A stretch of DNA of 64,000 nucleotides from Providencia manganoxydans (GCF_016618195.1 NZ_CP067099.1:3968001-4032000), one strand, 5' to 3'. Positions 8,698 to 22,106 are shown, counted from the stretch's first letter. Numbers and translations: made by a program. Notes: generated from the sequence alone by a model not told the origin.

Positions 8698-9615
8698 CTA
8701 TTGCTGGCCCGATTCTAAAAGGTCGTCTTGTTCTTGGCCTAACAGCGCCAATTCCAACAATGCATAGCGGTGTTCAACAAAGCTGTGAGCGTTGTTAGCC
8801 ACCGTCAGTTTGAATAACGCAGTTGCGCTATCCTTATCCCCCAGACTTAGGTAATGCTTACCTAAATAGAAGTTAGTTTCACTGAGATGCTCAGCGAGCG
8901 AAGTGTTATCCGTAAAAGTTTCTTTCAAACGCGTCATCAATGTATTTTCACTGATGTCACCTAAATAAAACTCTACGATATTCCAGCCCCATTGCCCCTT
9001 CTCCGCACGATTATAGCGAGCAGCAAGATTTTCTTGCGCTATACGCGGGTCTATGTCTTTTTCAACAAGATAAAGCCATAGAGAACGAAAAGGATCATTT
9101 GGATCTATCTGATAATACGCCAGCAGATCATCCTGCGCTAATTTATGACGGCCACCGTAATATAATGCGATGCCACGGTTCATACGCGCGAAATTGTAAG
9201 TTGGATCAAGCTCTAATACAGAATCAAACGCTTCATAGGCGGCATCATAATTGCCAGCCTGCGTAAAATATATTCCTAAAAAGTTAAAGATTTCAGGAAT
9301 ATCAGGGCGGATCGCTAACGCAGTTGAAAAATCATTGCGCGCTAATGCCCTCAAACCGAGACTATCATACAACACTCCGCGCTCATATAAAAGCTGGGCG
9401 TATTCATCATCGGTTAAAGATCGGCTCGCAAGGATTTGTTCCATACGAGCCAATATCACTTCTTGCTGTAATGATGGTTGCAAAGGAACAGCAAATACCT
9501 CGTTTTTACGCCAATCTTTGCTACTACATCCAAGTAGTACAAAAAAGATAAGCGCAGAGACTACACGAGTAAACGTGTTTAAATCCCTAAACCGAAGACA
9601 GATACTGTTCAGCAT
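8698..9615 (-). CDS. nlpI: Lipoprotein NlpI, TPR adaptor for peptidoglycan hydrolases
   Basis: A 305-residue lipoprotein. The signal peptide ends in the lipobox LLGC with the modified cysteine near residue 30 ([12 protein letters not shown]). Tetratricopeptide repeats follow ([51 protein letters not shown]), with C-terminal helices [21 protein letters not shown]. In E. coli NlpI is an outer-membrane adaptor that binds the endopeptidase MepS and the protease Prc and organises peptidoglycan enzymes. It sits between pnp and deaD as in E. coli. The signal peptide is some 10 residues longer than in E. coli if the first ATG is used. Confidence 0.93.
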   Translation of the reverse strand: MLNSICLRFRDLNTFTRVVSALIFFVLLGCSSKDWRKNEVFAVPLQPSLQQEVILARMEQILASRSLTDDEYAQLLYERGVLYDSLGLRALARNDFSTALAIRPDIPEIFNFLGIYFTQAGNYDAAYEAFDSVLELDPTYNFARMNRGIALYYGGRHKLAQDDLLAYYQIDPNDPFRSLWLYLVEKDIDPRIAQENLAARYNRAEKGQWGWNIVEFYLGDISENTLMTRLKETFTDNTSLAEHLSETNFYLGKHYLSLGDKDSATALFKLTVANNAHSFVEHRYALLELALLGQEQDDLLESGQQ

Positions 9616-9696
9616 ACTCCGTCCTTACATTACCACTAGTTCAGCAAATTACGGCTAAATGTGCCTTCATACAAAAGGCGCTGTTTCAGTATCAGC

Positions 9697-11820
9697 CTAC
9701 TCTGCTGAGTCCTGTTGCTGTGCTGGAACTTCTTCCGTTGCCACAGCTTCTTTCATGCTTAGGCGGATACGGCCTTGACGGTCGATTTCCAATACCTTAA
9801 CGGGTACTTCTTGACCCATTTGCAGGTAGTCAGTCACTTTCTCAACACGCTTATCAGCGATTTGAGAAATATGAACTAAACCTTCTTTACCACCACCGAT
9901 AGCAACGAATGCACCGAAGTCAACGATACGAGTGACCTTACCTTGATAGATACGGCCAACTTCAACTTCAGCAGTAATTTCTTCGATGCGACGAATCGCT
10001 TCTTTCGCTTTCAGGCCATCAGTTGCAGCAATCTTCACAGTACCATCATCTTCAATTTCAATGGTTGTACCGGTTTCTTCAGTCAGTGCACGGATCACTG
10101 AACCACCTTTACCGATAACATCTTTGATCTTGTCTGGATTGATACGGATAGTGTAGATACGTGGTGCGAACTCAGAGATCTCTTCACGAGGGCTGTTAAT
10201 CGCTTGTTCCATCGTACCTAAAATGTGTAGACGAGCACCTTTCGCTTGATTCAATGCAACTTGCATGATTTCGCGAGTGATACCTTCAATTTTAATGTCC
10301 ATTTGCAGTGCACTGATACCATCACGGCTACCAGCTACTTTAAAGTCCATATCACCTAAGTGGTCTTCGTCACCTAGAATGTCAGAAAGTACAACGAAAT
10401 CGTCGCCTTCTTTAACCAGACCCATTGCAATACCAGCAACAGCCGCTTTAATTGGTACACCAGCATCCATCAGAGCCAGAGAAGCACCACATACAGAAGC
10501 CATTGAAGATGAACCATTTGATTCAGTGATTTCAGATACAACACGTACCGTGTATGGGAAATCAGCGTGGTTTGGCATAACAGCCAGAACACCACGTTTT
10601 GCTAAACGGCCATGACCAATTTCACGACGTTTAGGTGAACCTACCATACCAGTTTCACCAACAGAGTATGGAGGGAAGTTATAGTGGAACAAGAAGCGGT
10701 CAGTGTACTCGCCCATTAGTTGGTCGATTACCTGCGCATCACGTTCAGTACCAAGTGTTGCCGTTACCAGTGCTTGAGTTTCACCACGAGTAAACAGTGC
10801 CGAACCATGGGTGCGTGGCAGAACACCTGTACGTACGTCTAACGCACGAACCATGTCTTTCTCACGACCATCAATACGTGGCTCACCACGGATAACACGG
10901 CTACGTACAACTTGTTTTTCTAAGTTAGCAAGAATATCTGCAATTTCAGAAGTATCGACGTTTTCGTCTTCAGCAACAATTGCCGCGGTGACTTCATCTT
11001 TAATCAAGTCAACTTGTGCGTAACGCTCTTGTTTCTCAGTGATACGGTATGCATCGCCCATACGGCTTTCAGCCAAGGCAGCAACTTTATCTTGCAGAGC
11101 TTGGTTAACTGGCTCAGGTTGCCAATCCCATTTTTCTTTGCCTGCTTCTTTTACTAATTCATTAATTTCATTGATAACAACTTGTTGTTGGTCATGACCA
11201 AAAACAACGGCACCAAGCATTTGCTCTTCGCTTAACAGCTCAGCTTCTGATTCAACCATCAGAACAGCACTTTCAGTTCCTGCAACCACTAAATCAAGGC
11301 GGCTTGATTTCAATTCGTCAGCAGTTGGGTTCAATACATATTCATCATTGATAAAACCAACACGAGCTGCGCCGATTGGGCCATTGAAAGGAACACCTGA
11401 CAGAGCTAATGCAGCTGATGCACCGATCATTGCAACGATATCTGGGTTAACTTGTGGGTTAACAGACACCACAGTAGCGATGATTTGGATTTCGTTCAGG
11501 AAGCCTTCTGGGAACAGTGGGCGTAGTGGACGGTCAATCAGGCGAGCGATCAGGGTTTCACCTTCGCCAGGGCGACCTTCACGACGGAAGAAACTACCTG
11601 GGATACGACCAGCGGCATAGGTACGCTCTTGATAGTTAACCGTCAGAGGGAAAAAGTCTTGCCCTTCTTTAACTTTTTTCTGAGCTACCGCAGTAACGAA
11701 AACCGCAGTATCATCCATATTCACCATTACCGCGGCTGTCGCTTGGCGAGCGATCATACCAGTTTCAATGGATACAGTGTGCTGACCGTATTGGAATTTG
11801 CGAACGATAGGATTTAACAA
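9697..11820 (-). CDS. pnp: Polynucleotide phosphorylase (PNPase)
   Basis: Phosphorolytic 3'-5' exoribonuclease and degradosome component, about 707 residues. Two RNase PH domains (N-terminal with [29 protein letters not shown]; second with [15 protein letters not shown] and the active-site region [15 protein letters not shown]) flank an alpha-helical linker. KH ([16 protein letters not shown]) and S1 ([15 protein letters not shown]) domains follow at the C-terminus. I place the start at TTG 11820 (then [11 protein letters not shown]), because E. coli pnp begins with UUG at the same point and AAGGG lies 8-12 bases upstream; an in-frame ATG at 11835 is the alternative. In E. coli PNPase represses its own mRNA after RNase III cleaves the leader. 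Confidence 0.96.
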   Translation of the reverse strand: MLNPIVRKFQYGQHTVSIETGMIARQATAAVMVNMDDTAVFVTAVAQKKVKEGQDFFPLTVNYQERTYAAGRIPGSFFRREGRPGEGETLIARLIDRPLRPLFPEGFLNEIQIIATVVSVNPQVNPDIVAMIGASAALALSGVPFNGPIGAARVGFINDEYVLNPTADELKSSRLDLVVAGTESAVLMVESEAELLSEEQMLGAVVFGHDQQQVVINEINELVKEAGKEKWDWQPEPVNQALQDKVAALAESRMGDAYRITEKQERYAQVDLIKDEVTAAIVAEDENVDTSEIADILANLEKQVVRSRVIRGEPRIDGREKDMVRALDVRTGVLPRTHGSALFTRGETQALVTATLGTERDAQVIDQLMGEYTDRFLFHYNFPPYSVGETGMVGSPKRREIGHGRLAKRGVLAVMPNHADFPYTVRVVSEITESNGSSSMASVCGASLALMDAGVPIKAAVAGIAMGLVKEGDDFVVLSDILGDEDHLGDMDFKVAGSRDGISALQMDIKIEGITREIMQVALNQAKGARLHILGTMEQAINSPREEISEFAPRIYTIRINPDKIKDVIGKGGSVIRALTEETGTTIEIEDDGTVKIAATDGLKAKEAIRRIEEITAEVEVGRIYQGKVTRIVDFGAFVAIGGGKEGLVHISQIADKRVEKVTDYLQMGQEVPVKVLEIDRQGRIRLSMKEAVATEEVPAQQQDSAE

Positions 11821-12058
11821 AATATTACCCTTCATTTTTAGGCCGCTGGAGCTTTTCTAGCGACATTGGCTTTCTCTTCCTACCACAGCCTCGCGACTAA
11901 TGAGAACACTGATGTTCATGTTATCAATTTTCTCATTAGCCGCGCGAATCGGTGTAGCTGAAGAGGCGTTAATAAAACAATTAATTACGGATCATAGCTT
12001 AGCATTTAAGTTAAGTATAATTCGAGTATTACTTCAACTTTAATATAACTTTTAGAAG

Positions 12059-12081
12059 AAAAGGGGCCGGTGGCCCCTTTT
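12059..12081 (-). terminator. Rho-independent terminator between rpsO and pnp
   Basis: AAAAGGGGCC GG(T) GGCCCCTTTT: a 10-bp near-perfect GC-rich stem with a tight loop and T tract. It corresponds to the rpsO terminator t1 of E. coli and separates rpsO from pnp transcripts. Confidence 0.85.
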
Positions 12082-12091
12082 CACTGAAACT

Positions 12092-12221
12092 GACGATACT
12101 CGTCCTACTTCAAGTCACAGCGTTGTTAACTCTATTCACTCGCACTAGTCACATACTGATGTATGCGCTTAGTATCTCACTCATTTGTCGCCTAGCTGCG
12201 CCTCGAATTATTTAGAGTAAA
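12092..12221 (-). repeat. ERIC repeat, copy 3, directly after rpsO
   Basis: Read on the minus strand it starts TTACTCTAAATAATTCGAGG and ends TTGAAGTAGGACGAGTATCG, about 130 bp. It begins 3 bp after the rpsO stop codon and ends about 10 bp before the terminator, so it is transcribed as part of the rpsO 3' untranslated region. The central part is diverged from copy 1. Confidence 0.8.
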
Positions 12222-12223
12222 GA

Positions 12224-12493
12224 CTAGCGACGCAGGCCTAAACGCTCGATAAGAGCGGTATAACGCGCGATGTCTTTGCCTTTCAAGTAAGCTTGCAATC
12301 TACGACGCTGAGCAACCATACGCAGCAGACCACGACGGCTGTGGTGATCTTTTTTATGCTCTGAAAAGTGGCTTTGCAGATGGTTGATTTGAGCAGTTAA
12401 CAGAGCGATTTGAACTTCGCTTGAACCAGTGTCGTTTTCACCGCGGCCGAATTCAGCAACGATTTTTGCTTTCGCTTCAGTACTTAGAGACAT
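12224..12493 (-). CDS. rpsO: 30S ribosomal protein S15
   Basis: 89 residues from ATG 12493 ([16 protein letters not shown]), preceded by GGAG; the upstream in-frame codons are not part of the protein. It contains the S15 signature around [15 protein letters not shown] and ends LIERLGLRR, the full family length. S15 binds 16S rRNA helices 20-22 early in 30S assembly and in E. coli represses its own translation. It has its own promoter (12569-12597) as well as read-through from truB. Confidence 0.97.
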   Translation of the reverse strand: MSLSTEAKAKIVAEFGRGENDTGSSEVQIALLTAQINHLQSHFSEHKKDHHSRRGLLRMVAQRRRLQAYLKGKDIARYTALIERLGLRR

Positions 12494-12568
12494 AATAAAC
12501 TCCAAATGTATAAATGTATGTAATGAGAGCCAATCTCTAATTTAGCATCTCACAGATTAAGCGCCGCT

Positions 12569-12597
12569 ATTCTACGCTGCTTAACGGCGCAAAGCAA
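12569..12597 (-). promoter_or_regulatory. sigma70-type promoter of rpsO
   Basis: Minus-strand TTGCTT, 17-base spacer, TAGAAT, followed by a GC-rich discriminator (AGCGGCGC), as expected for a growth-regulated ribosomal protein promoter. The -10 box lies about 75 bp before the rpsO start. Confidence 0.7.
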
Positions 12598-12615
12598 TAA
12601 GTGCCGCGATGCGGA

Positions 12616-13560
12616 TTATTCATTTTCGACGACTAAACGTCGCGGCGCAACCCGAAGATCTTCACTGATCACCGCAATCCCAATAAAGCATTGAGAGTCA
12701 CCTCGAGTCACTCTGATCATCGTACCTTCAGCTAATCCACCAATATCGGCTCTAACTGGTTGACCTTGCTTAAAATAAGCGGCTGTTTCTTCAGTTAAAT
12801 TGACCGCTGGAAAATGCACGACAGCGGTATCCATCGGTAACAATAAACTATCGAGTAATGACTCAAAAGAGCCCTCACCTGCATCGACTCTTGCTCTTAG
12901 CTCTGCTAACTGTTCCAATGTCACCATCCGTTCGTACGGATAATTTGCCACTTGAACTCGGCGCAAATAGGTCACATGAGCACCACAGCCTAACATTTCA
13001 CCTAAATCATCAATGATGGTTCGAATATAAGTGCCTTTAGAACAGTGGATTTCCAGCTCAAGCTCATTACCTTCTAAGCGAATAAACTGTAACTCATAGA
13101 CTGTAATTGGGCGGGCTTCGCGCTCTACGGTGATCCCCTTTCGTGCATACTCATACAGAGGGCGTCCTTGATGTTTCAATGCGGAATACATTGAGGGAAC
13201 TTGCAAAGTATCACCACGAAAGTGCTCTAAAGCCTCATCAAGCTGAGCTTGTGTAAACTCAATGTTACGCTCACTGATGATTTCTCCGTGAGAGTCAGAA
13301 GTGTCGGTACGTTGCCCCAAGCGAGCAATTACACGATAACGTTTATCTGAATCAAGTAAAAACTGAGAGAATTTGGTTGCTTCACCAAGACACACTGGGA
13401 GCATCCCTGTTGCAAGTGGATCTAACGCACCGGTGTGGCCCGCTTTATTTGCATTGAAGAAGCGCCGCACTTTTTGCAGCGCATCATTTGAAGAAATATC
13501 AGTAGGTTTATCCAGCAGCACAACGCCATCTATATTACGGCCGCTACGACGACGCCCCAT
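12616..13560 (-). CDS. truB: tRNA pseudouridine-55 synthase TruB
   Basis: 314 residues. The catalytic motif [15 protein letters not shown] (D near residue 48) makes pseudouridine 55 in the T loop of tRNAs. Other signature parts are [14 protein letters not shown] at the N-terminus, [16 protein letters not shown], and [15 protein letters not shown]; a PUA-like C-terminal part follows. Its ATG overlaps the rbfA stop (TAATG), so the two are translationally coupled within the nusA-infB operon. Confidence 0.97.
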   Translation of the reverse strand: MGRRRSGRNIDGVVLLDKPTDISSNDALQKVRRFFNANKAGHTGALDPLATGMLPVCLGEATKFSQFLLDSDKRYRVIARLGQRTDTSDSHGEIISERNIEFTQAQLDEALEHFRGDTLQVPSMYSALKHQGRPLYEYARKGITVEREARPITVYELQFIRLEGNELELEIHCSKGTYIRTIIDDLGEMLGCGAHVTYLRRVQVANYPYERMVTLEQLAELRARVDAGEGSFESLLDSLLLPMDTAVVHFPAVNLTEETAAYFKQGQPVRADIGGLAEGTMIRVTRGDSQCFIGIAVISEDLRVAPRRLVVENE

Positions 13561-13970
13561 TATTTTTCCTCTTTATCGTCCGCATTTGCACGGCGTATTT
13601 CATCATTACGAATAACATTAGAAACTAAGTTAGACATACGCATACCATCAACCAATGAGCTATCGTAAGAGAACGTTAACTCAGGAATGACACGTAAACG
13701 CATTGCTTTTCCGAGTAAAGAACGAATAAAGCCTGAAGCTTCATTTAGCGCTTTAATACCATCTTGAACCATTTGTGACTCATGTTCTTCATGAGAAATG
13801 TTTAAGAAAGTGACAAATACTTTTCCGTAGGCCAAGTCTCTTGATAATTCAACACCCGAAACGGTTGCCATACCAATGCGAGGATCTTTCACTTCGCGCT
13901 GCAAGATAATTGCAATTTCTTTTTGCATTTCTTGTGCTACACGCTGAGAACGACTAAATTCTCTTGCCAT
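13560..13970 (-). CDS. rbfA: 30S ribosome-binding factor RbfA
   Basis: 136 residues from ATG 13970 ([20 protein letters not shown]); an ATG two codons upstream is possible. A single KH-type domain carries [36 protein letters not shown] and [20 protein letters not shown], near identical to the E. coli protein. RbfA binds the 5' part of 16S rRNA during late 30S maturation and is needed for cold adaptation. Genes: infB 91 bp upstream, truB overlapping downstream. Confidence 0.96.
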   Translation of the reverse strand: MAREFSRSQRVAQEMQKEIAIILQREVKDPRIGMATVSGVELSRDLAYGKVFVTFLNISHEEHESQMVQDGIKALNEASGFIRSLLGKAMRLRVIPELTFSYDSSLVDGMRMSNLVSNVIRNDEIRRANADDKEEK

Positions 13971-14061
13971 ATCCATATCTCCGATACATAGGGGGGCATA
14001 AGCCCCCCTAGGAATATATCAATGAGCTCCACACATATTAGATGTGTGATTACTCGTGAAA

Positions 14062-16794
14062 TTAACCGTCAATTGAACGTTTAATTTCAATTACTTCAAA
14101 GACTTCGATCATATCGCCAACGCGGACATCGTTGTAGTTCTTAACACCGATACCACATTCCATGCCATTACGCACTTCGTTGACGTCATCTTTAAAGCGA
14201 CGCAGTGACTCCAACTCACCTTCGTAAATAACCACGTTATCACGTAGAACACGGATTGGGTTATTACGTTTGATAGTTCCTTCAGTCACCATACAACCAG
14301 CGATTGCACCAAATTTCGGTGATTTGAATACATCACGAACTTCTGCAAGACCCATGATTTGCTGCTTGTATTCAGGCGCTAACATACCGCTCATTGCTTG
14401 TTTGATTTCATCAATCAGGCTATAGATAACGGAGTAGTAACGCAGGTCAACGCTTTCACTTTCAATAACACGGCGAGCAGAAGCATCAGCACGTACGTTA
14501 AAGCCAAGAATGATTGCGTTAGACGCCGCTGCCAGAGTAGCATCAGTTTCAGTGATACCACCAACGCCAGAACCGATGATTTTAATTTTAACTTCATCAG
14601 TTGACAGTTTCATCAGTGAGTCAGTGATCGCTTCACAGGTACCTTGAACATCTGTTTTCAGAACGATGTTCAATTCAGAAACCTTACCGTCTTCCATGTT
14701 AGCAAACATGTTTTCCAGTTTAGATTTCTGTTGGCGAGCCAGTTTAACATCACGGAATTTGCCCTGACGATACAAAGCAACTTCACGCGCTTTCTTCTCA
14801 TCACGAACAACTGTCGCTTCATCACCCGCTGATGGAACGTTTGATAGACCGAGGATCTCTACAGGCATTGATGGGCCAGCAGATTGAACTTCTTTACCTA
14901 ATTCGTTACGCATCGCACGAATACGGCCGTATTCAAAGCCACAAAGCACGATATCGCCTTTGTTCAATGTACCTTCTTGGACAAGGATAGTGGCTACTGG
15001 ACCACGGCCTTTATCAAGGTAAGATTCAACAACAACACCGCTTGCCATACCTGCATAAACCGCTTTCAGCTCTAAGACTTCAGCTTGCAGTAGGATAGCG
15101 TCGAGCAGGTCATCAATACCTGTTCCTTTTTTCGCAGATACACTGATAAACTGAGTATCACCACCCCAATCTTCAGAAATAACGCCATATTGAGACAGTT
15201 CGTTTCTGACACGATCTGGGTCCGCTTCTGGTTTATCAATTTTGTTCACAGCAACAACGATCGGTACGCCAGCTGCTTTCGCATGTTGGATAGCTTCGAT
15301 AGTTTGTGGCATCACGCCATCATCCGCTGCAACAACCAGAACAACGATATCCGTTGCCTGTGCACCACGAGCACGCATCGAGGTAAACGCGGCGTGACCA
15401 GGGGTATCTAGGAAGGTGATCATACCTTTGTCAGTCTGCACATGGTATGCACCAATGTGCTGGGTGATACCACCCGCTTCGCCTGAAGCAACTTTGGTTG
15501 AACGAATATAGTCAAGTAGTGACGTTTTACCGTGGTCAACGTGACCCATAATTGTCACAACAGGTGCACGTGGCTCTTCCATTGCAGAGCCAGTGTCACG
15601 ATCATTCATTACAGCTTCTTCAAGCTCGTTTTCACGACGCAGAATAACTTTATGGCCCATTTCTTCTGCAACAAGTTGTGCAGTTTCTTGGTCAATGACT
15701 TGGTTGATAGTCGCCATAGCGCCCATCTTCATCATTGTTTTAATCACTTGTGAGCCTTTAACAGCCATTTTGTTAGCTAATTCGCCAACAGTGATCGTTT
15801 CGCCGATAATAACATCACGGTTTACTGCTGCGGCAGGCTTAGTAAAGCCTTGTTGCAGTGAGCTACCCTTACGTTGTTTACCTTTAACGCGACCAGAACG
15901 GCCAGCAGCACGTTCTTCTTCACGATCGGCTTTCTCAGAAAGTTTATTGCCTTTCTTTTGGCGAGGTGCTTTCGCACTACGGTTACGAGAACGACGGCCT
16001 TCTTCTTTCTCATCACTCTCATCTTCCGCTGCACGCGCATGTTGAGAGGTTGTGGTGTGATAGTCACTATCTTCTTCAGATTTTGCATCACTCGTCCACT
16101 TTTCACCGTTTTCTTCGGCCATTTTACGAGCTTCTTCTGCAACACGTTTAGCTTCAGCTTCAACTTTACGTTGAGTTTCTTCTTCCGCTTTACGTTTCAG
16201 AGCGGCTGCCTCGGCTTCAAGGCGCTGTTTTTCAGAATTGCTCTCACCGGCTTTGCCAGCTTTTTGATGATTTTCGCTTGGTTTCACTTTTTCTCTTTCC
16301 GCTACTTCGCGCGTAGCTTTTTCAGCTGCTTCACGTTTTGCTTTTTCTTCGGCATCACGTTTTGCTTGTGCTTCTTGTTTCGCTTTTTCTTCTGCGATAC
16401 GTTTAGCTTCAGCTTCACGTTTTGCCAGTTCTTCAGCTTCGCGCTGTGCCTGCTCTTCCGCTTCACGCTTCGCCTGCTCTTCCGCTTGCGCTTGCTCAGC
16501 GTCACGGTTCACATAAGTGCGTTTTTTGCGGACTTCTACATTTACCGATTTACTTTTACCACCGGTAACTGGAACACTCAACGTACTACGCGTTTTACGT
16601 TGCAATGTTAACTTACTCGGCTGTCCCGCCGAGCCGCCGTGTTCACGATTTAAGTGCCCCAGCAATGTTTCTTTTTCTGACTGACTAACAGAGTCATTCT
16701 CACCTTTTTTGATCCCTGCTTCAGCAAATTGCTGTACCAGGCGCTCAACTGTGGTTTGAATTTCTGCTGCCAATGATTTTACAGTTTCTGTCAT
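14062..16794 (-). CDS. infB: Translation initiation factor IF-2
   Basis: 910 residues. An N-terminal IF2-associated domain precedes a highly charged low-complexity region of roughly residues 100-300 built on repeats of the [12 protein letters not shown] type. The G domain contains G1 [10 protein letters not shown]3 DTPGHAAF and G4 NKID. Domains II-IV follow and end [18 protein letters not shown]2 is the GTPase that places fMet-tRNA on the 30S P site; the initiator tRNA gene itself (metY) heads this operon. Internal in-frame starts that give the shorter IF2 isoforms of E. coli are likely but were not located. Confidence 0.97.
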   Translation of the reverse strand: MTETVKSLAAEIQTTVERLVQQFAEAGIKKGENDSVSQSEKETLLGHLNREHGGSAGQPSKLTLQRKTRSTLSVPVTGGKSKSVNVEVRKKRTYVNRDAEQAQAEEQAKREAEEQAQREAEELAKREAEAKRIAEEKAKQEAQAKRDAEEKAKREAAEKATREVAEREKVKPSENHQKAGKAGESNSEKQRLEAEAAALKRKAEEETQRKVEAEAKRVAEEARKMAEENGEKWTSDAKSEEDSDYHTTTSQHARAAEDESDEKEEGRRSRNRSAKAPRQKKGNKLSEKADREEERAAGRSGRVKGKQRKGSSLQQGFTKPAAAVNRDVIIGETITVGELANKMAVKGSQVIKTMMKMGAMATINQVIDQETAQLVAEEMGHKVILRRENELEEAVMNDRDTGSAMEEPRAPVVTIMGHVDHGKTSLLDYIRSTKVASGEAGGITQHIGAYHVQTDKGMITFLDTPGHAAFTSMRARGAQATDIVVLVVAADDGVMPQTIEAIQHAKAAGVPIVVAVNKIDKPEADPDRVRNELSQYGVISEDWGGDTQFISVSAKKGTGIDDLLDAILLQAEVLELKAVYAGMASGVVVESYLDKGRGPVATILVQEGTLNKGDIVLCGFEYGRIRAMRNELGKEVQSAGPSMPVEILGLSNVPSAGDEATVVRDEKKAREVALYRQGKFRDVKLARQQKSKLENMFANMEDGKVSELNIVLKTDVQGTCEAITDSLMKLSTDEVKIKIIGSGVGGITETDATLAAASNAIILGFNVRADASARRVIESESVDLRYYSVIYSLIDEIKQAMSGMLAPEYKQQIMGLAEVRDVFKSPKFGAIAGCMVTEGTIKRNNPIRVLRDNVVIYEGELESLRRFKDDVNEVRNGMECGIGVKNYNDVRVGDMIEVFEVIEIKRSIDG

Positions 16795-16817
16795 GCCGTT
16801 CCTTCCTGCTACAGTGT

Positions 16818-18808
<1,991 letters not shown>

Positions 18809-18818
18809 CCCCAGACAT

Positions 18819-18842
18819 AAAAAAAGGGCTATAAAAGCCCAG
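18819..18842 (-). terminator. Terminator/attenuator just before rimP
   Basis: Minus strand: GGGCTTTTATAGCCC followed by seven T. It is a short but complete hairpin plus U tract lying 10 bp before the rimP start. Because rimP, nusA and infB lie beyond it, it must be partly read through, as known for the E. coli metY-nusA leader. Confidence 0.65.
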
Positions 18843-18862
18843 TTAATTCGATTGTCAAATAA

Positions 18863-18890
18863 CAAAAAACCCCGAAATTTCGGGGCTTTA
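18863..18890 (-). terminator. Terminator after metY
   Basis: Minus strand: AAAGCCCCGAAATTTCGGGGTTTTTTG, a perfect stem with GAAATTTC centre and T6 tail. It lies about 120 bp after the initiator tRNA gene and would release mature metY transcripts while a fraction continues into rimP-nusA. Confidence 0.85.
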
Positions 18891-19008
18891 TGAAACTGGA
18901 CCCTGTAGTGCCAACGGGTTCACCATCTTCTTAGTATATCTTTAAAATCTAAATAAATCGATGAGAATTTACGATAAATACATCTGAAAAGATATGCTGA
19001 CTAAGAAT

Positions 19009-19085
<77 letters not shown>

Positions 19086-19101
19086 TTCGAAAACGTGACA
19101 T

Positions 19102-19130
19102 ATTCTACACAGATAACTCATAGATCACAA
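19102..19130 (-). promoter_or_regulatory. sigma70-type promoter of metY-rimP-nusA-infB
   Basis: Minus strand TTGTGA, 17-base spacer, TAGAAT; the -10 box lies 16 bp before the mature 5' end of the initiator tRNA. This gives the operon its own promoter downstream of leuU. Confidence 0.75.
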
Positions 19131-19144
19131 GTCATCTTAAATAA

Positions 19145-19235
19145 TGGTGCCGAGGACGGGACTTGAACCCGTACGCCCGTTTTGTAGGCACTACCACCTC
19201 AAGGTAGCGTGTATACCAATTTCACCACCTCGGCA
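19145..19235 (-). tRNA. leuU: tRNA-Leu (GAG anticodon)
   Basis: 91 nt on the minus strand with a long class II variable arm. 5' TGCCGAGGTGGTGAAATTGG, anticodon arm CTACCTTGAGGTGGTAG with GAG, T arm GGGTTCAAGTCCC and encoded CCA. It reads CUY leucine codons. It follows secG by about 95 bp, as in E. coli. Confidence 0.97.
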
Positions 19236-19330
19236 CTGAGGCGAGGTTATCCGTTTATAACAAACAATAACCTCAAATTCTTTACTTCTTTGATGATGGC
19301 TTAAATGCCTTCATCCGGGATCTTTAACAC

Positions 19331-19669
19331 TTAACGAGGAATGTCGCTCGTTGGTGTAGCTGGTGCTGCCGGAACGTCTGTTGGTTGCTCGACTTTAGCA
19401 GGTTCACTAATGTTTTCCCACTTACTACCAGTTCCGTATTTGTTGGCAGTCATATTGCCAAGAATCAAACTGATAATGAAAAACACAGCAGCCAAGATCC
19501 CAGTCATACGGGTCATGAAGTTACCTGAACCCGATGAACCAAACAGTGTTGCAGAAGCACCCGCACCGAATGATGCACCCATGTCAGCACCTTTACCTTG
19601 CTGTAACATGATCAGACCAATTAGGCCGATTGCTGCTAGCAAGAAAATAATTAAAAGAGCTATGTACAT
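19331..19669 (-). CDS. secG: Protein translocase subunit SecG
   Basis: 112 residues, two membrane segments (about 3-22 and 55-72), with the family motif LMLQQGKGADMGASFGAGAS-like loop (MLQQGKGADMG) and FGSSGSGNF between them. The C-terminal tail is Pro/Ala/Thr-rich and hydrophilic. SecG is the non-essential third subunit of SecYEG and its topology helps SecA-driven export. It is followed by leuU and preceded by glmM with a 258-bp gap. Confidence 0.95.
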   Translation of the reverse strand: MYIALLIIFLLAAIGLIGLIMLQQGKGADMGASFGAGASATLFGSSGSGNFMTRMTGILAAVFFIISLILGNMTANKYGTGSKWENISEPAKVEQPTDVPAAPATPTSDIPR

Positions 19670-19927
19670 TTGAGTTACCTATTCAGTTGCGGTTCATAGT
19701 ATCTATGACCTTTATTACTGCACACCTGCTCTATTGCCCTTGAAGAATGACCTTTGCGGGAATGAGCAGGTGCGAATACTAACTAATGCTGAGCCGACAA
19801 GCAAGCCAAATTTTATTTCCTGAGCTCATTTGCAGAAAAAAACAACAATTGAGTAAAATAACTGACAGCACAGCTTTCAACTCAGCAACAAGTCTGTTTT
19901 TAAAACAGCAATCACTAATAAATTTTA

Positions 19928-21265
19928 TCAGCCAGCCGCTTTCACTGCATCAGCAATACGATTAGCCATCGCCAATACATCCGCTTCGTTTTCCCCTTCG
20001 ACCATGACACGGATCAAAGGCTCAGTACCTGATTTTCTGAGCAATACACGACCTTTACCCGCAAGTTCTTTTTCAACTTGCTCATTCGCCGCTAATACTG
20101 CCTCACTTTGTAGAGGATCATGTGTACCTGCGAAACGTACGTTAACGAGTACTTGTGGCAATAATTTCATGCCGCTACACAGATCATGTAGACTCATTTG
20201 ATTACGGACCATCGCACTCAGAACTTGCAAACCAGCAACAATACCGTCACCGGTTGTCGTCTTATCTAATAAGATGATGTGACCTGAGTTTTCTGCCCCC
20301 ATGCGCCAACCTTTTTCTTGCAGCTTCTCAAGAACATAACGGTCACCAACTTTTGCTCGCTCAAATGGAATACCCAATTGTTTTAGTGCGATTTCGAGAC
20401 CCATGTTACTCATTAGCGTCCCGATCACGCCGCCTTTGAGTTGACCTTGACGCAATGCTTCGCGAGCAATGATATAGAGGATTTGGTCGCCATCAACCTT
20501 ATTACCTTGGTGATCAACCATAATTAAACGGTCACCATCACCGTCAAATGCTAGGCCAACATCGGCTTTTTCTGCGATTACGCGCTCTTGCAGCATGCGT
20601 ACATCTGTTGCACCACATTTTTCATTGATATTGATACCGTTAGGTTCGCAACCAATAGCAATAACTTCTGCCCCTAATTCGCGGAAAACGTTCGGTGCAA
20701 TATGGTAAGTAGCTCCATTTGCACAATCGATAACCACTTTTAGACTAGAAAGGCTTTGTTCACTTGGGAATGTACCTTTACAAAATTCAATATAGCGACC
20801 TGCCGCATCGACAATACGGTTTGCACGGCCAAGTTCTGCCGATTCAACGCAAGTAATCGGTTTTTCCATTTCAGCTTCAATAGCTTCTTCAACTTCGTCA
20901 GGTAATTTCGTACCATCGATTGAGAAGAATTTAATCCCATTATCATCATAAGGGTTATGTGACGCTGAAATAACAATCCCTGCTTCTGCACGGAAGGTGC
21001 GAGTCAAATAAGCAACGGCTGGGGTTGGCATTGGACCTGTGAAAGAGGCTGATAGCCCCGCAGCAGCCAAACCCGCCTCTAATGATGACTCCAACATGTA
21101 GCCAGAGATACGCGTATCTTTACCAATGATAATTTTTCGCGAACCATGACGTGCCAGCACTTTTCCTGCTGCCCAACCTAATTTCAAAACAAAATCAGGT
21201 GTGATTGGGCTATCGCCCACCTTGCCACGAATACCATCGGTACCAAAATATTTACGGTTACTCAT
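19928..21265 (-). CDS. glmM: Phosphoglucosamine mutase GlmM
   Basis: 445 residues. The phosphoserine loop [16 protein letters not shown] (Ser near 102), the metal loop AFDGDGDRL, the sugar loop [10 protein letters not shown] and the phosphate loop [15 protein letters not shown] are all present. It turns glucosamine-6-phosphate into glucosamine-1-phosphate for UDP-GlcNAc, hence peptidoglycan and LPS. It overlaps the folP stop by 8 bp, so translation is probably coupled. Confidence 0.97.
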   Translation of the reverse strand: MSNRKYFGTDGIRGKVGDSPITPDFVLKLGWAAGKVLARHGSRKIIIGKDTRISGYMLESSLEAGLAAAGLSASFTGPMPTPAVAYLTRTFRAEAGIVISASHNPYDDNGIKFFSIDGTKLPDEVEEAIEAEMEKPITCVESAELGRANRIVDAAGRYIEFCKGTFPSEQSLSSLKVVIDCANGATYHIAPNVFRELGAEVIAIGCEPNGININEKCGATDVRMLQERVIAEKADVGLAFDGDGDRLIMVDHQGNKVDGDQILYIIAREALRQGQLKGGVIGTLMSNMGLEIALKQLGIPFERAKVGDRYVLEKLQEKGWRMGAENSGHIILLDKTTTGDGIVAGLQVLSAMVRNQMSLHDLCSGMKLLPQVLVNVRFAGTHDPLQSEAVLAANEQVEKELAGKGRVLLRKSGTEPLIRVMVEGENEADVLAMANRIADAVKAAG

Positions 21266-22106
21266 ACGCTAACTTTTCCTTTTCTGACAGAGTCATCTGA
21301 ACGATCTTCATTGCATCAACTGTCTCTTTAACATCATGGACACGAATAATTTGCGCTCCTTGCATCAATGCAATGGTCGCACAAGTAATGCTGCCCGCAA
21401 GCCGTTCTTGAGGTGGAACATTCAATAAGTTTCCAATCATAGATTTACGTGACATACCTGCCAATAGCGGTAATCCGAAATCATGAAACTGATCTAAATT
21501 TCCTAATAGTTGGTAATTATGCGCTAAGTTCTTACCAAAACCAAAACCTGGATCAAGTATTATCTGTTGTCGATGGATCCCTGCTGCGACACAGCGCTCA
21601 ATTTCTGAATGAAAGTAATCTTTCACTTCTCGTACGACATTTTCATAATTAGGCGCTTCTTGCATCGTTCGTGGTTGACCTTGCATATGCATAAGACAGA
21701 CTGGCAAGCCTGTCTTTGCCGCAACTTCTAGGCTACCCTTTTCATGTAATGAACGAATATCATTGATCAGATGCATACCAGCTTTAGCCGCTTCTGACAT
21801 AACTTCTGCTTTTGAAGTATCAACAGAAATCCATACGTCAAAACGTTGTGCAATGGCTTCGACAATTGGAATAACACGCTCTAGCTCTTCATTAACTGAA
21901 ACGTCAGCGGCTCCGGGGCGCGTTGATTCACCACCAATATCAATAATGGTTGCGCCTTCCTTGACCATTCTAGCAACGTGCTCAATTGCATCATGATAAC
22001 GATTATGGGTGCCACCATCTGAAAATGAATCAGGAGTAACATTCAAAATCCCCATCACTTTAGGTGTTGATAAATCAAGTTCACAACCTCTAGCGCTGAT
22101 TTTCAT
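21258..22106 (-). CDS. folP: Dihydropteroate synthase FolP
   Basis: 282 residues, TIM barrel. The signature [14 protein letters not shown] (near residues 19-32), [16 protein letters not shown], and the late GMSRKSM loop are intact; the enzyme joins para-aminobenzoate to 6-hydroxymethyl-pterin diphosphate in folate synthesis and is the sulfonamide target. It lies between ftsH, separated by a terminator, and glmM, which it overlaps. Confidence 0.96.
   Translation of the reverse strand: MKISARGCELDLSTPKVMGILNVTPDSFSDGGTHNRYHDAIEHVARMVKEGATIIDIGGESTRPGAADVSVNEELERVIPIVEAIAQRFDVWISVDTSKAEVMSEAAKAGMHLINDIRSLHEKGSLEVAAKTGLPVCLMHMQGQPRTMQEAPNYENVVREVKDYFHSEIERCVAAGIHRQQIILDPGFGFGKNLAHNYQLLGNLDQFHDFGLPLLAGMSRKSMIGNLLNVPPQERLAGSITCATIALMQGAQIIRVHDVKETVDAMKIVQMTLSEKEKLAYE

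Larger units (their letters stand above)
11821..12223 (-). other. rpsO-pnp intergenic region: pnp leader, terminator and ERIC
   Basis: About 400 bp without a credible gene. From the rpsO side it holds an ERIC copy beginning 3 bp after the rpsO stop, a strong terminator hairpin (12059-12081) and about 235 bp of pnp leader. In the leader, TGAGAA/TTCTCA-type inverted stretches near 11900-11935 (TAATGAGAACACTG ... TTTTCTCATTA) could form the long stem that RNase III cuts in E. coli. A pnp promoter is expected between the terminator and this stem; I could not fix it. Confidence 0.6.

Noticed and set aside
11836..12000. SraG-type small RNA in the rpsO-pnp gap
   Set aside because: The position fits, but I could not identify a promoter and terminator pair on the plus strand.
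16300..16500. DNA repeats in infB
   Set aside because: They are codon repeats for the charged IF2 linker, not a mobile or CRISPR repeat.
15874..16611. Long open frame (245 codons) antisense to infB
   Set aside because: It is the reverse reading of the KREAEE repeats of IF2 and gives a Phe/Cys/Arg-rich low-complexity string with no ribosome site.
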